NCBI GenBank assembly: GCA_020465985.1
Contig: JAANYP010002834.1
Span: 182,501-246,500, forward strand
Direction of reading: 5' to 3'
DNA: 64,000 bases
Source: Centrapalus pauciflorus
Lineage: Eukaryota; Streptophyta; Magnoliopsida; Asterales; Asteraceae
A model generated the notes under the pieces. The model was not told the origin of the DNA and ran no database searches. It saw nothing but the letters and a program-made list of their open reading frames with translations. The position numbers and the translations under genes were made by a program. Shown here piece by piece: positions 1-11,813 of the stretch (positions are counted from its first letter, which is position 1; each line of letters begins with the position of its first letter).

Positions 1-517
1 CAGCACTTGGCATTGAACATTTTAAGAAATTATCCCATGTTTTTTATTGAATCACAGCTTCTCCATATACACTCTTCTAGGTTTTCCACCAAGCACATGA
101 ACTTCCAAGAAACAACCCAGTTGCATACTTCACTTTCTTTGTTTCCACACATTATGATATGCTGAAGATTTCTTCTGTGTGATCTATCCAATTTATTTCT
201 TGTATTAGATCAATTATGACTTCAAACATTATGTCACCATTTGCCTTCAAGTCTTGGAACTTACAGCCGTTTATTTGTTCAATTTGAATGTTGTCATTTG
301 TTTTAGCACTGCGAGTTTCATTGTTTTGTTCTAACTATTTTCATTTTCCTTTGTTAGCTTTTCTCTTAGCTTTAGCTTCATCACGAGTCCTACACTGTTC
401 ATGTATCAACTCAATATATTGTTCATTGTTTTGAGCTAACAATTGTTGCATCATTCCCCATATTTGTTGTGAAATCAAACCAGTAGAAGGTCCTTCGTGT
501 CCAACCATCTTTTCTGA
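1..517 (-). pseudogene. Ty3/gypsy gag remnant (5' part)
   Basis: Read on the minus strand, a gag-like start lies near 508 and gives about 55 codons: an acidic/polar start followed by a basic stretch ending RDEAKAKRKANKGK, then a stop at 341-343. Beyond the stop, in shifting frames down to base 1, I still see gag-core signatures: WIDHTEEIFSIS, then KVKYAT, then WW, then a DNFLKMFNAKC-like stretch. These match in order the intact gag at 26400 (WITATERTFRIS, MVRYAT, WW, EFKDLF). It is therefore the nucleocapsid-forming gag of a gypsy element, broken by at least one stop and frameshifts. It continues past the window edge. A TTTCAG lies just upstream of the start, as in the second gypsy element. 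Confidence 0.7.
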
Positions 518-694
518 AATACAAATCATACAACTTTTAATTTCAATTGTTAAGATCTATGTACCCTTGCTTCCCCATCCTATTAGTCTTTGTGACTTAT
601 CTTAGTTCAAGCCATCCTATAAGATTGTTATTGTTAGTATTTTTAAGTTTGAGATCAAGTGCAATACTTAATACTTTGATTGACTCAAACCAGT

Positions 695-708
695 GCTCTG
701 ATATCAAA
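695..708 (-). promoter_or_regulatory. Primer-binding site of the minus-strand gypsy element
   Basis: On the minus strand the sequence TTTGATATCAGAGC directly follows the LTR end. It resembles the plant initiator-tRNA-Met primer site (TGGTATCAGAGC). It fixes the orientation and the inner LTR border. Confidence 0.7.
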
Positions 709-1295
709 CTGTAAGACCCAACTATCAAAGCAATCTTAACTAAAAGTTCCAGTAAGCAATACAACAACAATCATAAACTTAAATAAATTTTAATACATGT
801 TTAATAGAATTTACAAACAAAATTCAACGTAATGTTACAAAGGGTACATTTGGCTAGTCTTCATCGTCTCAATCTTTGCAACCCAGATTCCCGAAGACTT
901 CAAATTATATAATGAATACCACTGAATTTGTAACAGTCTATGAACTTCAAACTAAAAATAAATTTGTCTTAGTAGCTGAAACTAATAGAATTTTTCCTTG
1001 TTCCTGAAAAGGTGAAAGCTGCATCTGTAAGCTAAACGTTTAACGAGAAAATAGATTTTACTGAACACAAACATTTAAGACCAATTATGAATTCTATGAT
1101 GATCTTTGATTTAGTTTGTTAATTAACATTTTTAATCTCTGTATAAGTAATAAGAAGATACTATTACATTCTTTTGGTCTAATATACACATGATTGTGTA
1201 ATTTCATTACAACCTCTCTACTAGTTACTTGTGAACTAGTAGGAGAATCATCATCACATATCCTTTCTTTTTATAGAATCAGATCTAGTCACAAG

Positions 1296-1646
1296 CATCG
1301 CAACAAGCTCAGTTTAGCAAGTAAGACATAATCGTCATTCAAGAGCATCGCTACAGCTTTCGATTATGTCTGTAGGAGATAATCACATGCACATCATTTT
1401 TATCCATAGCATCACTACGTACTCCGCCGAAACCATGTAGGAGGTTAACACGAGGTGTAAGCATCGCTACCAACTTATATTAAGTTAGTAGGAGATAATC
1501 ACATTCATACATCGCTATTAAACCATTAGATTTAGTAGGAGATCATTCCAAGTCCAACATCATTACTAAGTATAAGTGAGTTAGTAGGAGATAATCCCAA
1601 GTCTAGCGTCACTACTAACTGCATTTGAGTTAGTAGGAGATAATTC
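1296..1646. repeat. Array of about seven 50-65 bp hairpin-forming repeats in the LTR
   Basis: Units begin AGCATCGCTAC and end GTTAGTAGGAGATAATC. Within units the sides pair imperfectly (for example ACTAACT with AGTTAGT around a short loop). About seven diverged copies lie head to tail. Confidence 0.75.
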
Positions 1647-2127
1647 CTTCTGTTCATAAGTATATGATTCTTGAAATAGTTCATTGTTAAGCATCTCATT
1701 ATATTTGTTAAACAATTCAGTAGAATCATGATAATTAATTAGCATTTCGTCATATTACATAACATGCATGTAATACAAATAAATCTATAAGTCACTATGA
1801 TTTTTATGTCTCTGATTCTCTTTTGAAGTGGATTATTCCACCCTTGAGTTATCTCGCGTATTTTTGAACCATGAGTCATTGCCTAATTTTCATATCTGTC
1901 TTTAACTATTTTGTCTTTCCAATGTCTTTAAAGTAATGTATAACATGTTAATCATATCAAGTTCAATGTGTATATAAGCTTTCTGATCATCATAAGTTCA
2001 CTTGTACGTTTCTAAGTGATTCATTGAGTTTAGTATATTATATATGCTTAAATCATGTGTTGATAATCAATGTACAAACAAGCACACATATAAACACTTA
2101 ATCTCACACTTATGGTTTTAACATTTA

Positions 2128-2945
2128 AAAGATCAGTCTCGGGGTCCAAGACTTGAACTCAAACACACACAAAAACTAAGTTTAGGAACCTTATGACTAC
2201 ATGCAATCACCTACTACATGGTTTATTTTATGTTTCACCGAGGATCACCACACACACCTCACACCTCAAACCTCGAGACCATGTGTCTCGGGGTTTTAGG
2301 GTTGCACAATGCACGTAACTCACACATATGAGACTCCTAAACTATGTTTCAGACTCTACCAAATACATATGCATATCCCATCTCATGTTCTTATCGGTTT
2401 CATCACCCAACATCACTACCATATCCTCCCCAAATCTTGTCTTGTTTTATATCCATCTTGTTCATTTACCATGGTCATAACCACAACCACTTCGAGACTA
2501 TAAGTCTCAGGGTCTTGGTCTTCTGCTCACAGACACACACAGAAAAAAAAAAACTCACACACACATAATGCATACATGTGTAAGGGAGTAAATATATGCT
2601 TAACACACAGACAAGCATATCTCATTGCTACTGATGTCTGTCCATTTTATCCTTTACACCCTGTGACATTAAATCTCAGGGTCACCACTTGATCACTCAC
2701 ACAGCAATGTTTAAATACATATTTACACTATGGAATCATGCAGCATAGAGGATGAAGGATCGATGGATTGATTTAAATGAATGGAAACACACAAGAGACA
2801 CACTCACACAACAGTGTTTAAGTATATATTTACACTATGGAATCATGAAGCATAGAGGATGAAGAATCAATGGATTAATTTAAATGAATGGAAGCACACA
2901 AGACACACACACTTGGCCACACCTCGAGTCTTAAAGACTCGGGGT
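2128..2945. repeat. Spaced inverted repeats with CTCGAG/CTCGGGG arms in the LTR
   Basis: Inverted repeats such as CCTCGAGACC / GTCTCGGGG (about 2271-2295), TTCGAGACT / AGTCTCAGGG (about 2490-2512) and CCTCGAGTC-TTAAA-GACTCGGGG (about 2921-2943) recur every 200-400 bases, with single arms near 2133 and 2671. Confidence 0.6.
2698..2912. repeat. Tandem duplication, unit about 113 bp
   Basis: Two copies in a row share TACACTATGGAATCATG, AGCATAGAGGATGAA and TTTAAATGAATGGAA at matching positions, with scattered substitutions. It lies inside the gypsy LTR. Confidence 0.8.
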
Positions 2946-3524
2946 CATCAACAATTTTTTTAAGCTGCTATAGGACACCAAGACATTAAGTCGCTAGGTG
3001 TCACAGTGGGTTCCTTGTTTCTGCTTCATTTATAGTATGTATACCAAAGTTTTATGCAAGTTTAGATGATCAAATTGATGTTTGAATGTAAATTTGAAGT
3101 TCCAAAACCTCCTGTAATCGTTTGTTCATACACACATGTATGCAGTGAAGTTTAAAGAGTAATTACCATGTTTTCTTTCTTGTTTCTTGTTGATTGATGA
3201 TTAATGAACATAATTCCAATTCAATTCAAGAATTCTTGAAGAAATGTTCATCAATTTGTAGTGAGAAGTGATAAATGTTTGGTGAGAGAAGCTTTGAATG
3301 AATTTAGAATATGAGCAGATGATTAAAGGACTACTCTTGGTCATTGATGCATGTTATATGTAAATGAATTTGACGAATTGACATTTTGCAACCCTTAACC
3401 TTAACTTTCATTAATTAACATATTCAACGTGAACTTAATATAACTTTATTAACCACATAATTAATTAACATAAAGTTATATATATTTAGGCTAAATAATG
3501 CTAATTAACTTAAGGGATGTTACA

Positions 3525-3931
3525 CCCAAGGTCAGCCTAGACCCTCTCGTTCCTCTTAACAGGATCCAGTTGTACAAAAGTAGACTGCCACATCCATCGT
3601 TCCACCCTCCCAACATGGTGAGAACATTGAAAGATAGGGGGGGTCCTCTACACCCCACTATGAGTTCGCACTATCTCCACCACATACTTCTCCCCACACT
3701 AAGTCTGCACAATATGCCAAAATGGTTGGTGTAAGCCCACCAACAGATCAGCCTTAACTTTTGGTCCTCATGATGCCATTGGTATAACCTTACCAGTGTT
3801 TGAAGGACCCACATCCAAGGTTAATGAACCATATTGTATAGACTAACCCTTTGGTGAGGCTCAACCACATTGTAAACTCCATCAATAGCTTTCACCACAA
3901 ATGATGTTGAAATGCATACGACTGAACCCAC
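3525..3931. other. Unassigned flank between gypsy LTR and CACTA end
   Basis: About 400 bases with a higher GC content than the surroundings. Short open frames exist but I recognise no domain. It may be remains of an older transposon gene into which the gypsy element inserted. Confidence 0.3.
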
Positions 3932-4230
3932 CACTACAAAATGAGCCTATTGCAACCTTTTGAAAGCAACTTTTATATAATTAGTTGCATTTGATTCTAA
4001 AGCAACTTAAAAAAAATAAATGTTGCATTAGAAGATCTAGTGCAACATTTAACTTAAAAGGTTACATATTTGATTGAAAATGGCAACATTTATAAGAAAT
4101 GTTGCATTTGTTATAGGTTAAAAGTAACCTTTATTTTAAAAGGTTGCATATGTCTAATGTAAATGCAACTTTTTTTCAAAAAGTTACATCTAAAATGTGA
4201 TTGTAATTTTTTTATTTTTTTCTTTAAAAT
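3932..4230 (+). mobile_element. CACTA-type transposon left end with subterminal repeats
   Basis: It begins CACTACAAAATGAGCC, as CACTA termini do. It is followed by about 250 bases of short repeats in both directions (AATGTTGCA, AGTTGCAT, AAAGGTTGCA), the usual subterminal transposase-binding region. No matching right end ending GTAGTG with the same subterminal motif was found, so the element is truncated or its other end has diverged. Confidence 0.55.
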
Positions 4231-5041
4231 AAAATATATAACTGTTTTACATTGTCAACCTTTTCATTCGATTAATATTATTTATTGATAATCTATTTAA
4301 TCTAAATATTAATAAAAATAATTTCACCATTAAAGTATTATAGTTATTTTATTTATATATAAGTGTTACTAAAAAAATTTTATAAATGTCTAGTAGCCTA
4401 TTGCATTCTGTAAAATAGACTATCAAAATTTTAGATATTATAAAAAAAATCACACGATTTTCCCTCCATTCTTTTTCCCCAAAAATCCTGATCGAGCTTA
4501 TTTGTATCCCTTAAACCTGGTCTCCCTAAAACCTCCTTCTCCCGTCGGTGCTTTCTCAAGTGTGTCACCGATGCTCTATCTCAATCGAGTGTTAATTTGT
4601 TATTTAATGTGGGTGTTGTGTGTTCGTATATGTGTTACAGCCTGAAGGCCAAAACCATAAGAACACGATGAATAAAGACCAAATTGATGTGTAAATCCTA
4701 TAGCATCTACCATGAGTTCAATACACTTCTACCTTCAATCTATTGTCAATATGATCATATATCATGAATCTAGAGTGGAAATATGAATTGGACAGCAGCT
4801 TTAATAGTTGTTTTTGGTGCTGCAACTCCATATTTTTAGCCTTAGTTATAGCATCTAATGGACTCCTAAGCTTGCAAATTAATCCCTAAATATCACCCAT
4901 TAATTCTATGTACACTTAGACCTTAAAACCATCATAAAACTTTGGTTACACTTGGCATAAAATGATGAAGTATGTGTTGTGGTTTTTGGACAGCAACATA
5001 TACATAGTTAATTAATTATAAATTCACACACACACACACAC

Positions 5042-5045
<4 letters not shown>
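4231..5045. other. AT-rich stretch, no gene seen; holds repeat copy 1
   Basis: No coding signal. A CT-rich part at about 4450-4580 looks like a promoter or leader, possibly of the CACTA element. Bases 4698-4840 are a direct repeat of 5690-5830. Confidence 0.4.
4698..4840 (+). repeat. Direct repeat, copy 1 (partner 5690-5830)
   Basis: It shares CATCTACCATGA, ATACACTTCTAC, TTTCAATCTATTGTCAA, ATGATCATATATCA and ACAGCTTT in the same order with the second copy, about 1 kb away. It could mark an old small retroelement or a segmental duplication. Confidence 0.75.

Positions 5046-5135
<90 letters not shown>
5046..5135. repeat. (TA)n microsatellite, about 90 bp
   Basis: Uninterrupted TA dinucleotides, preceded by a short (CA)n tract at about 5026-5044. 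Confidence 0.97.
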
Positions 5136-5138
<3 letters not shown>

Positions 5139-5290
5139 TGTGTTTAAGAAATATGTGCATCATATGTATGAACCTGATGTTGGTTCCATTTGAATCTAAT
5201 GCACTCTTATATATACTACTTTTGTTTCTGTTTTTAAATGAAAGACATACACACACCATTGATTAATTGTTGCTATCTGCTTACGACTTG

Positions 5291-5300
5291 AACACACACA

Positions 5301-5379
<79 letters not shown>
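5291..5379. repeat. Compound (CA)n(TA)n(CA)n microsatellite
   Basis: A CA tract with one CCC interruption, then about 30 bases of TA, then CA again. Confidence 0.95.
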
Positions 5380-5381
<2 letters not shown>

Positions 5382-5689
5382 CATGTCTCGGACTCAGGAT
5401 GACCTTAGCTTTGGCATTGGTTTTGTTTTAAACTAAGTCCCTGAGTTGGTCCATTCTTTCCCTTTAATCCTTGGACTATACCTGCTAGTAATAGCCTCCC
5501 ATAAACTAAGTCTTGTAATGTGTTTGTGGGTATGAAGTTGCAAGTACTTGGGCTGAGAAGCGTGTGAAGTGCAAGAGCTGCTAACAGGTCCAAAACTCAG
5601 CCTTAGCTGAGTGCAAACAAGCCCTATTTAGAGCTGCATTTCGTGTACTTTCAGCCTTGATTCAGCCTTAGATCATACAACTTAATGAC

Positions 5690-5830
5690 CCGTAAACATC
5701 TACCATGAATTCGATACACTTCTACTTTCAATCTATTGTCAAATATGATCATATATCACGAATTTAGAGTGATAATATGAAATGGACAACAGCTTTTATG
5801 GTTGTTTTTTGTGCTGAAACTCCATATTGT
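5690..5830 (+). repeat. Direct repeat, copy 2 (partner 4698-4840)
   Basis: See the partner copy; the two differ by scattered substitutions and a small indel. Between the copies lie the two microsatellites and about 300 bases with no recognisable gene. Confidence 0.75.
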
Positions 5831-5879
5831 CAGTCAAATTGTAAAAAAAATATATTTAATTAAGGTCAAGAATTTGTAC

Positions 5880-6330
5880 TTGATGAAATCTCGTGTTGGA
5901 ATTCGAGTCTTAAGGACTCGAGCTCGAGTGTATCAGACTCGATTTCTAGTAAGTTACACTAGAGTTCGTGTCCGAGAGATGTGACTTCGAGTGAGTCAAA
6001 ATTGATGTTCCAAGTTCAAAATTTGATGTTCGTGTTTCTAACAGTTGGAATTATTTGGTTTAACTCGAGTTTGAGTTCGAGTGCAACAGACTCGAGATCG
6101 AGTCTTCTAGAGTCAAGTTTGAGTCTTCAATAGTCGAGTTATAGTTCAATTAACTCGAGACCAAGTTGGTCAAAATAATCCAAAGGTTTGGCTCGACACA
6201 GGTTCCAAGTCCTGATGAACTCGAGTTCGTCTTTTGTAAACTCGAGTCCGAGTGAATCAAACTCGAGTTTGAGTTCCTTCTTTAAATTCTAAGTTCAGGT
6301 TGATGTTGTACTCCAACAACTTCGAGTATA
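5880..6330. repeat. Array of TCGAG-containing motifs in retroelement leader
   Basis: Many copies of CTCGAGTTCGAG-like motifs in both orientations, for example CGAGTCTTAAGGACTCG near 5908, ACTCGAGTTTGAGTTCGAG near 6063, and paired motifs near 6220-6270. They sit 0.5-1 kb inside the primer-binding site at 6832, in the leader of a minus-strand LTR element. Confidence 0.65.
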
Positions 6331-6831
6331 CTACTCGAGGTTTCGAGTTGGTCTTAATCGAGTTTGACTCTCACATTCGAAGTGAACACTTGGAAAATTT
6401 CTATTGTTCTAGGGTTTTCACGAGTCAAAGAATATTATCATTATCAATAGTAATCGTTTTTTCTTCAAAAAGTCAATTCTTGATCAAATCTGAACCAAAT
6501 TTCACAAAATTTGTTTCAGTATTCACGAAAAAACATTTCCAATTACATCAAAACAATTATCAAGCCAAATAACACAAAAATCAATCAAAAAATCACGTTT
6601 AGAATTTGTTCAAACTTGAAAAATCAGAAAAAATCAAATTAATCACTGATGTTTTTGAATTAGAAATTGAAACTTTTCAGATCAATTTAATTGATAAAAA
6701 CGCACACTCGAAGGTTAATTTCAATCCAATTAACAATCCAGAAAAAGATTTTGAATTAAGCCCGTAGGTTCAAGAACTTCAAAAAATCTCAACAAGTTTT
6801 GACAAATTTGGATTCCAAATTTTGTTTTCAG

Positions 6832-6845
6832 ACTCTGATACCAAT
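6832..6845 (-). promoter_or_regulatory. Primer-binding site of a minus-strand LTR element
   Basis: On the minus strand ATTGGTATCAGAGTC follows the LTR end; it agrees with the initiator-tRNA-Met primer site. Confidence 0.8.
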
Positions 6846-7187
6846 TGTTAATTCACAGAACTTATACAACGAATAGTTTTTAGAACAATATGAACACAGT
6901 TAGATCAATTCGTGTATTAATCATAGAGATAAATATTGAATATTAAAAGTCAAAGCATATACTATTGCCTGAAGTATATTATAAGGAAATTGACTATTTA
7001 TAGTCAAATACAAATACAAGTTTGACTATTTATAGTCAAATACAAAAGTCAAAGCATATACTATTGCCCTGAACAATTGATTTACAAATACAAGGAAATT
7101 GACTATTTATAGTCAAATACAAAATTATAAGGAAATTTCAAAATAATCTCATAACTTTACAAAATTACATGTCCTACCGGCCCAACA
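6846..7187 (-). repeat. 5' LTR (342 bp) of a minus-strand LTR retroelement
   Basis: On the minus strand it runs from TGTTGGGCC to AATTAACA and is followed by the primer site. Inside, three copies of the palindromic motif TTGACTATTTATAGTCAA recur (near 6999, 7021 and 7099), and one 24-base stretch (AAAGTCAAAGCATATACTAT...) appears twice. The outer border abuts retroelement coding sequence at 7188, so this element appears to have inserted into another. No 3' LTR was found. Confidence 0.65.
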
Positions 7188-7633
7188 GAATCTTTTTAGA
7201 TTTAGCAAGTTTGGCAATCAGCTCCAACTTCTCATATGTTAACTTTGAAATGAGATCATGATCAGTCATTTGAGAAGTATTTTCAAACAGTTTATGTTTC
7301 TCAATAAGCTCAGATTCTTAGATGTAATATTCAAGACCTGATCATGCTCATCAGTTTAAGTTCAAAAGAGACTACATTTTCCTTCTCTTTTTGTAGATGA
7401 TCATTTACTTGTTTAATCATTGGCACACCTTGCAGTTTATCCTCAAACTCTTTCATTTGTACACTTACATCATCAGATACAACAACCTTTCTTCTATAGT
7501 AGTCATGAAAACACTGATATATAGTTCTCTTGCTCTGTCTTTTAGATTTAAAATTGTGCTTCCCTGATGATAACCGTCTGTGAAACTTCTGTTTAAAAGT
7601 TTTTTGGAGTTTCAGTAGATCTGTTTCAACTCT

Positions 7634-10600
7634 CACTACAAAAAAAATGATTTTCAGAGACCACAAAAGTCGTCCCAAAATATGAATAAGTCGTCCCAAA
7701 AGATCTTTTGAGACCACAGTCGTTCCAAAAGATTCCGTCTCGGAAACCCCGTCCCTGAAAGATTTATTTGGCAGAACATCGTGTGGTCCCTGAAAGTAAT
7801 TTTCTTTTGGGACGACATGTTCTCTCTAAAAACAAATTTTTATTATAATTTTATTTACTTTTTGTAACCACATGTTGTTCAGAAAACAAAATTAATTATT
7901 TAATATGTTATTTACTTTTAGAGACGACTTATTGTCCCAGAATGTAAATGTCATATATAAAATTACTTGCTACTTTTTGTAACCACATGTGGTCCCAGAA
8001 AGTACTTAATATTATAAATAGGTAATTTTTGTTTCTTTTTAACTTACCTGTAGTTTTAACCATTCATAAACTAACATAAAAATTTCAACTTCATAAGACT
8101 AAATCAATGGTCAAAGTTTAGTAATATATTATAAAACCATTAACATTTCAAGTTAAAGTAACAAATCATATAATATTCAAAGTTGTTAAACTAACAAATC
8201 ATATAATATTCAAAGTTAAACTAATTACTAATTGTCGTCCAAGTCTTCCTCATCATCTTCCGAGTCTTCCTCATTATCATATCTAGATTGGTGTGATTTT
8301 TGATTTTCTTTATAGAGATTATAGTCAAATGGAGGCGCCGGCGTTGATACAAATGGTGGTATGTTGACGATATTGGAATTAGGAATTATACTTGAGAAGT
8401 ATGTAGCGAAGTCTTGGTATATATCGTTTGCGGTCTTGTTCTTCATGATGTCTTTCCCAAACTTCTTGTTCTACATTTAGCACTCGAATGTCGATTCGCG
8501 CAATATCGGCTAAGGCCGTTATTAATGGCAGGCCAATCGTCTGTGTTACGACTAATGTCGAAAAATAACTACAAGACAAAGGATAGAAGTGTCAAAAGTA
8601 AGAATAAAATCAACTGAAAGTTTCTCAATTTCATAAAAAGTTTATAATCTTAAAATTTGAACTTTGATAAATTTGCCAAAAACAAGAACCAAGTCTAAAC
8701 TTAAGCAAATTCTCACATCACAAAATATAATCAAACCCATGTCTAAGCAAGAACCAAATTGTCTGAATGCATCAAACCTAATGTCAAGAAACTGTCTAAA
8801 CAAGAAGCAAGTTCTCAAAATATTTAAGAGCGTATTACCTCAACTAAAATGTTTTCATCTTTTGTCTACATAATTGTTTCTGTTTCTTTATTTAGTTTAT
8901 TATCACTTGGTTTACAATCAGAAGCAATGGAAGTAGTTCCAACATCAATTAAGATGGAAAAATACAAACTTATGCTTTTGTTGCCTTATAAACTGAAAAT
9001 CAGAAACTTGCAGGTTGCAGCAGCCCTCCTAACCTTGATATATATAACTGTTAGTGTAAAGAATATCGAAGTCAATGACAACGTTGTAAGCTGCAAGTTC
9101 TCTTTGTTTTAAGTTTGCAAGTAAGAAACGACATTTGTGCTGAATCAAGATATACGTCATAGTTCCAACATCAATTAAGCTGGAAAAATAAAAACTTATA
9201 CTACTTCACAGCCAATGCGCACATAATAATTCCTTGTTAACAGTTAGATTCTCATCATGATATAAATGGATGTTATATAGTTAACAATTAGATCATATGT
9301 GAGTTATAATTGAACTAAATGGGTCACTATTTATGCTTTAAGGTATTATATAAACCTCAATATCTGATTGAACTAAATGGATCACTCCACATAATGCTTT
9401 TTACCAATAGAAACGATATATAGGGTCCAAATAATAGAATATACAATTATATTTCTATCATAGAATCTTTTTTTGGAAAATGAAATAATTACAATTAATA
9501 CAAGAAATCGTTTAATAAAGAATATTAATTACCACACAAAGCAACTTAAGCATCATCTTACCACACGGTGTAATATACACACACCTTACTGATTTGGAGA
9601 TCAATACCAGGTTGCTTTTGAATTAATGCCTCAATCTTGATCTCAATCCTTATAGTCCAAAAGCCTTCATATATAAACCTGATGACAAACGATATCAAAA
9701 TGATGATATAAGAAATCCGTATTCATGGAAATTGGTTTAGGATTAGAAGGAAGGCTAAAATGATTTATGTGCACCTCAATATCAGTTTGAATGATCATAA
9801 TTGCCATATATCCCAGAAGTCATATTTATTTTTCAATCCATAATATGGAAGTAATTTAGAGTATAGAATTTAATTTCTTAAGCCTCACAGTCATGGAAAG
9901 TATCATATGGTAGAGGAAGGAGTGACCAGGACCATGATTTGGTAACAAGAACCTGGAACCCCCAATTAAGGATATTAATTCATCGTGTGCAAGTGATAGG
10001 TCACCAAAATAGGAGTTTTACGATTTATCAACAACTGAGAATGAAAAAAATTAATGAACAAAACATCCATTGAGTTGTACTATGCTTTTTGGTATTGTGC
10101 TTCTAGTTCTAAAGGTGTGAATATTATCATCAGATGTTTGATGGAAACCATGATGCTAGCAGAGAAAACAAATATCAACCACCAATCTTATGATAAATTG
10201 ACATCATTCTGTATTGCAAATATAGAACATTTAAATTATTTTTACTTAAACTAAGCTAAATTAGTGATAGTGGCTCTAAGAGCAACTAAAGTTGCACTCT
10301 TGGTTGAGTTCTACTGCAAATAGTAATAGAAGTAGGTTAACCTAATTACTTGAGTCAGAGGGATCAAATGCTCAAAGCTGTCATTTTGCATTCCTCACAA
10401 CAAATTCAGAGTAGCATTATGCATACATACAATGGAAATTTTAAAAAAAAAATATCTATTATGATGTCTAGCTTCTGCAAAAGGAAAAATATGACAATAG
10501 CCATCACTAATGTTGGAAATATTGCTCACACCTAACACAAGCATCAACCTAATAAACTATTTTGAATTCATTATTTAACCAACAGTAATTGAATGAGAAT

Positions 10601-11772
10601 CAAAATGCTACTTCTCTGCTCCAAAATCGTGTGTTACTATCTCCACATCTTGCAATTAGGCTATTGTCATATGCAAATATATGTGTGCTTGGATGTATAA
10701 AACATCATTTATTGTTTCAATTTTGTTTACGTTTTCTGGCACATGAATGTTTCATATCCACGAAAAGCTTCTATTTCCTTCCAAGAATCAAATAAACTGC
10801 TTCAAAGTTTCATTGAGAAACCGTAGTATATCAAAATCAAACTAGAACTCAAAAACAATAAATAATTTTGACTAAATCCTTGACTTACCTTCAAATTTGG
10901 CCCACGTACAGGTAATGAGCTCCACAGGTCCACAGGTTTTAACCTCGAAATCACATTGGTACTCAATATTAAGATGGTAACCAAGAAATCAACAATAATG
11001 GAAACCGATTTAGGATCGGAAACAGTAAATGTCGACTGTAATGAAGCAACAATATTAAGATGATAACAAATAAATGTCGACGATAATGAAACCGATTTAG
11101 AATCAGAAGCCTAAATGTCACGTCTACAGATGAATGTATGTATATATCGCATCGGAATAAGAGAGACAGTACCTGTGGGAGAAGGCGAACGGTTGCGTGT
11201 TGCAACAGTGAGAGAGCAGTTCGCCCTGTTGCCTGCTGCGCCGATGAGAGAGTTGCGCCGATGAGGGAGACGGTTTCCGGTGAGAGGCGGAGATCTGAAT
11301 AGGGAGTTGCACGGTGAGAGGTGAGAAGAGAACAAGTTTGGGCGAGAACATGGAGGGAATGAAGTACAGCAAAAAAAACCCTTCTAAAAAGTCAATTTTT
11401 AGTAAAAATTAAGATAAATATTTATTTAAAATATATAATTATTTAAATCAGATATATGTTTTATTTTTAGGGAGGACATTTCCTTTCTAAATATTTTTAA
11501 TAAAATCCTAACACAATTAAAATAATTTTTATTACTTTCAGAGACCACAAGTGGTCTCTAAAGGCTTAAAGAAAATTTGCGCCCGCATCACGTTGGAGGG
11601 AAAACTCCCGCTTACTTTTTAGAGACAACTCATCCTCTCTAAACCTTAAAAATTTCAGACTTTCATGAAAATATATCTAGGGACAACTTGTTGTCTCAAA
11701 ATGTACATCTTTAGAAACAACAACATGTTGTCCCAAAAAGGTTAGTCCCTAAAAATTACATTTCTTGTAGTG
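7634..11772 (-). mobile_element. CACTA (En/Spm) transposon, 4.1 kb, with TCT target duplication
   Basis: The left end is CACTACAAAAAAAATG and the right end TTTCTTGTAGTG, so both termini carry CACTAC / GTAGTG. The three bases TCT lie on both sides (7631-7633 and 11773-11775), the 3-bp duplication expected of CACTA elements. Both subterminal regions (7650-7990 and 11460-11760) hold many GAGACCAC, GGGACGAC and GTCCC motifs in both directions. Only fragments of a coding region remain, on the minus strand, and a CT-rich leader-like part near 11120-11370 would fit transcription from the right end. It is probably non-autonomous. It sits inside retroelement coding sequence. Confidence 0.88.
8228..8579 (-). 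pseudogene. Possible CACTA transposase 3' remnant
   Basis: Two overlapping minus-strand frames: one ends with an acidic tail (NEEDSEDDEEDLDDN) after DFATYFSSIIPNSN and a Pro-rich stretch, and the other carries RVLNVEQEVWERHHEEQDRK before it. Acidic C-terminal tails are common in plant En/Spm-associated proteins, and its place inside a CACTA element supports this. There is no catalytic motif to confirm it. The rest of the element (8580-11110) shows only short AT-rich frames. Confidence 0.3.
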
Positions 11773-11813
11773 TCTTCAATATCTGAAGCATGAAAATCAG
11801 AGTTAGTTTCCAT

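Larger units (their letters stand above)
710..3524 (-). repeat. 5' LTR of minus-strand Ty3/gypsy element
   Basis: On the minus strand it starts TGTAACATCCC, the start also seen in the LTRs at 23525 and 30994 (TGTAACATCC), and ends TCTTACA beside a primer-binding site. Its length of about 2.8 kb is close to the 2.65 kb of the other gypsy LTRs. It holds two arrays of imperfect inverted repeats (1296-1646 and 2128-2945) and a tandem duplication (2698-2912). No partner LTR is in the window, so age cannot be judged. The family is probably a Tekay/Del-type chromovirus, by inference from the LTR start and gag. Confidence 0.75.
7188..11813 (-). pseudogene. Retroelement gag-like coding remnant, split by a CACTA element
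   Basis: On the minus strand an ATG at 11813-11811 opens METNSDFHASDIE, which reaches the right border of the CACTA insertion. Past its left border the reading continues with VETDLLKLQKTFKQKF, then a basic stretch and a Lys/Glu-rich, probably coiled-coil part (EFEDKLQ, DHLQKEKENV), and after a stop and frameshift ELIEKHKLFENTS and EKLELIAKLAKSKK up to the LTR at 7187. The frames of the two sides do not join cleanly, so it was already broken or lost a base. I do not recognise the family. Position downstream of an LTR, primer site and long leader suggests gag of the element whose 5' LTR is at 13669-13897. Confidence 0.45.

Noticed and set aside
3498..3734. 78-codon frame spanning the gypsy LTR border
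   Set aside because: It starts inside the LTR and runs into unrelated flank; no family signature.
5008..5259. Tyr/Ile-repeat open frame over the (TA)n tract
   Set aside because: Dinucleotide repeat read as codons; no real protein. The same holds for frames at 18007-18192 and 32326-32532.
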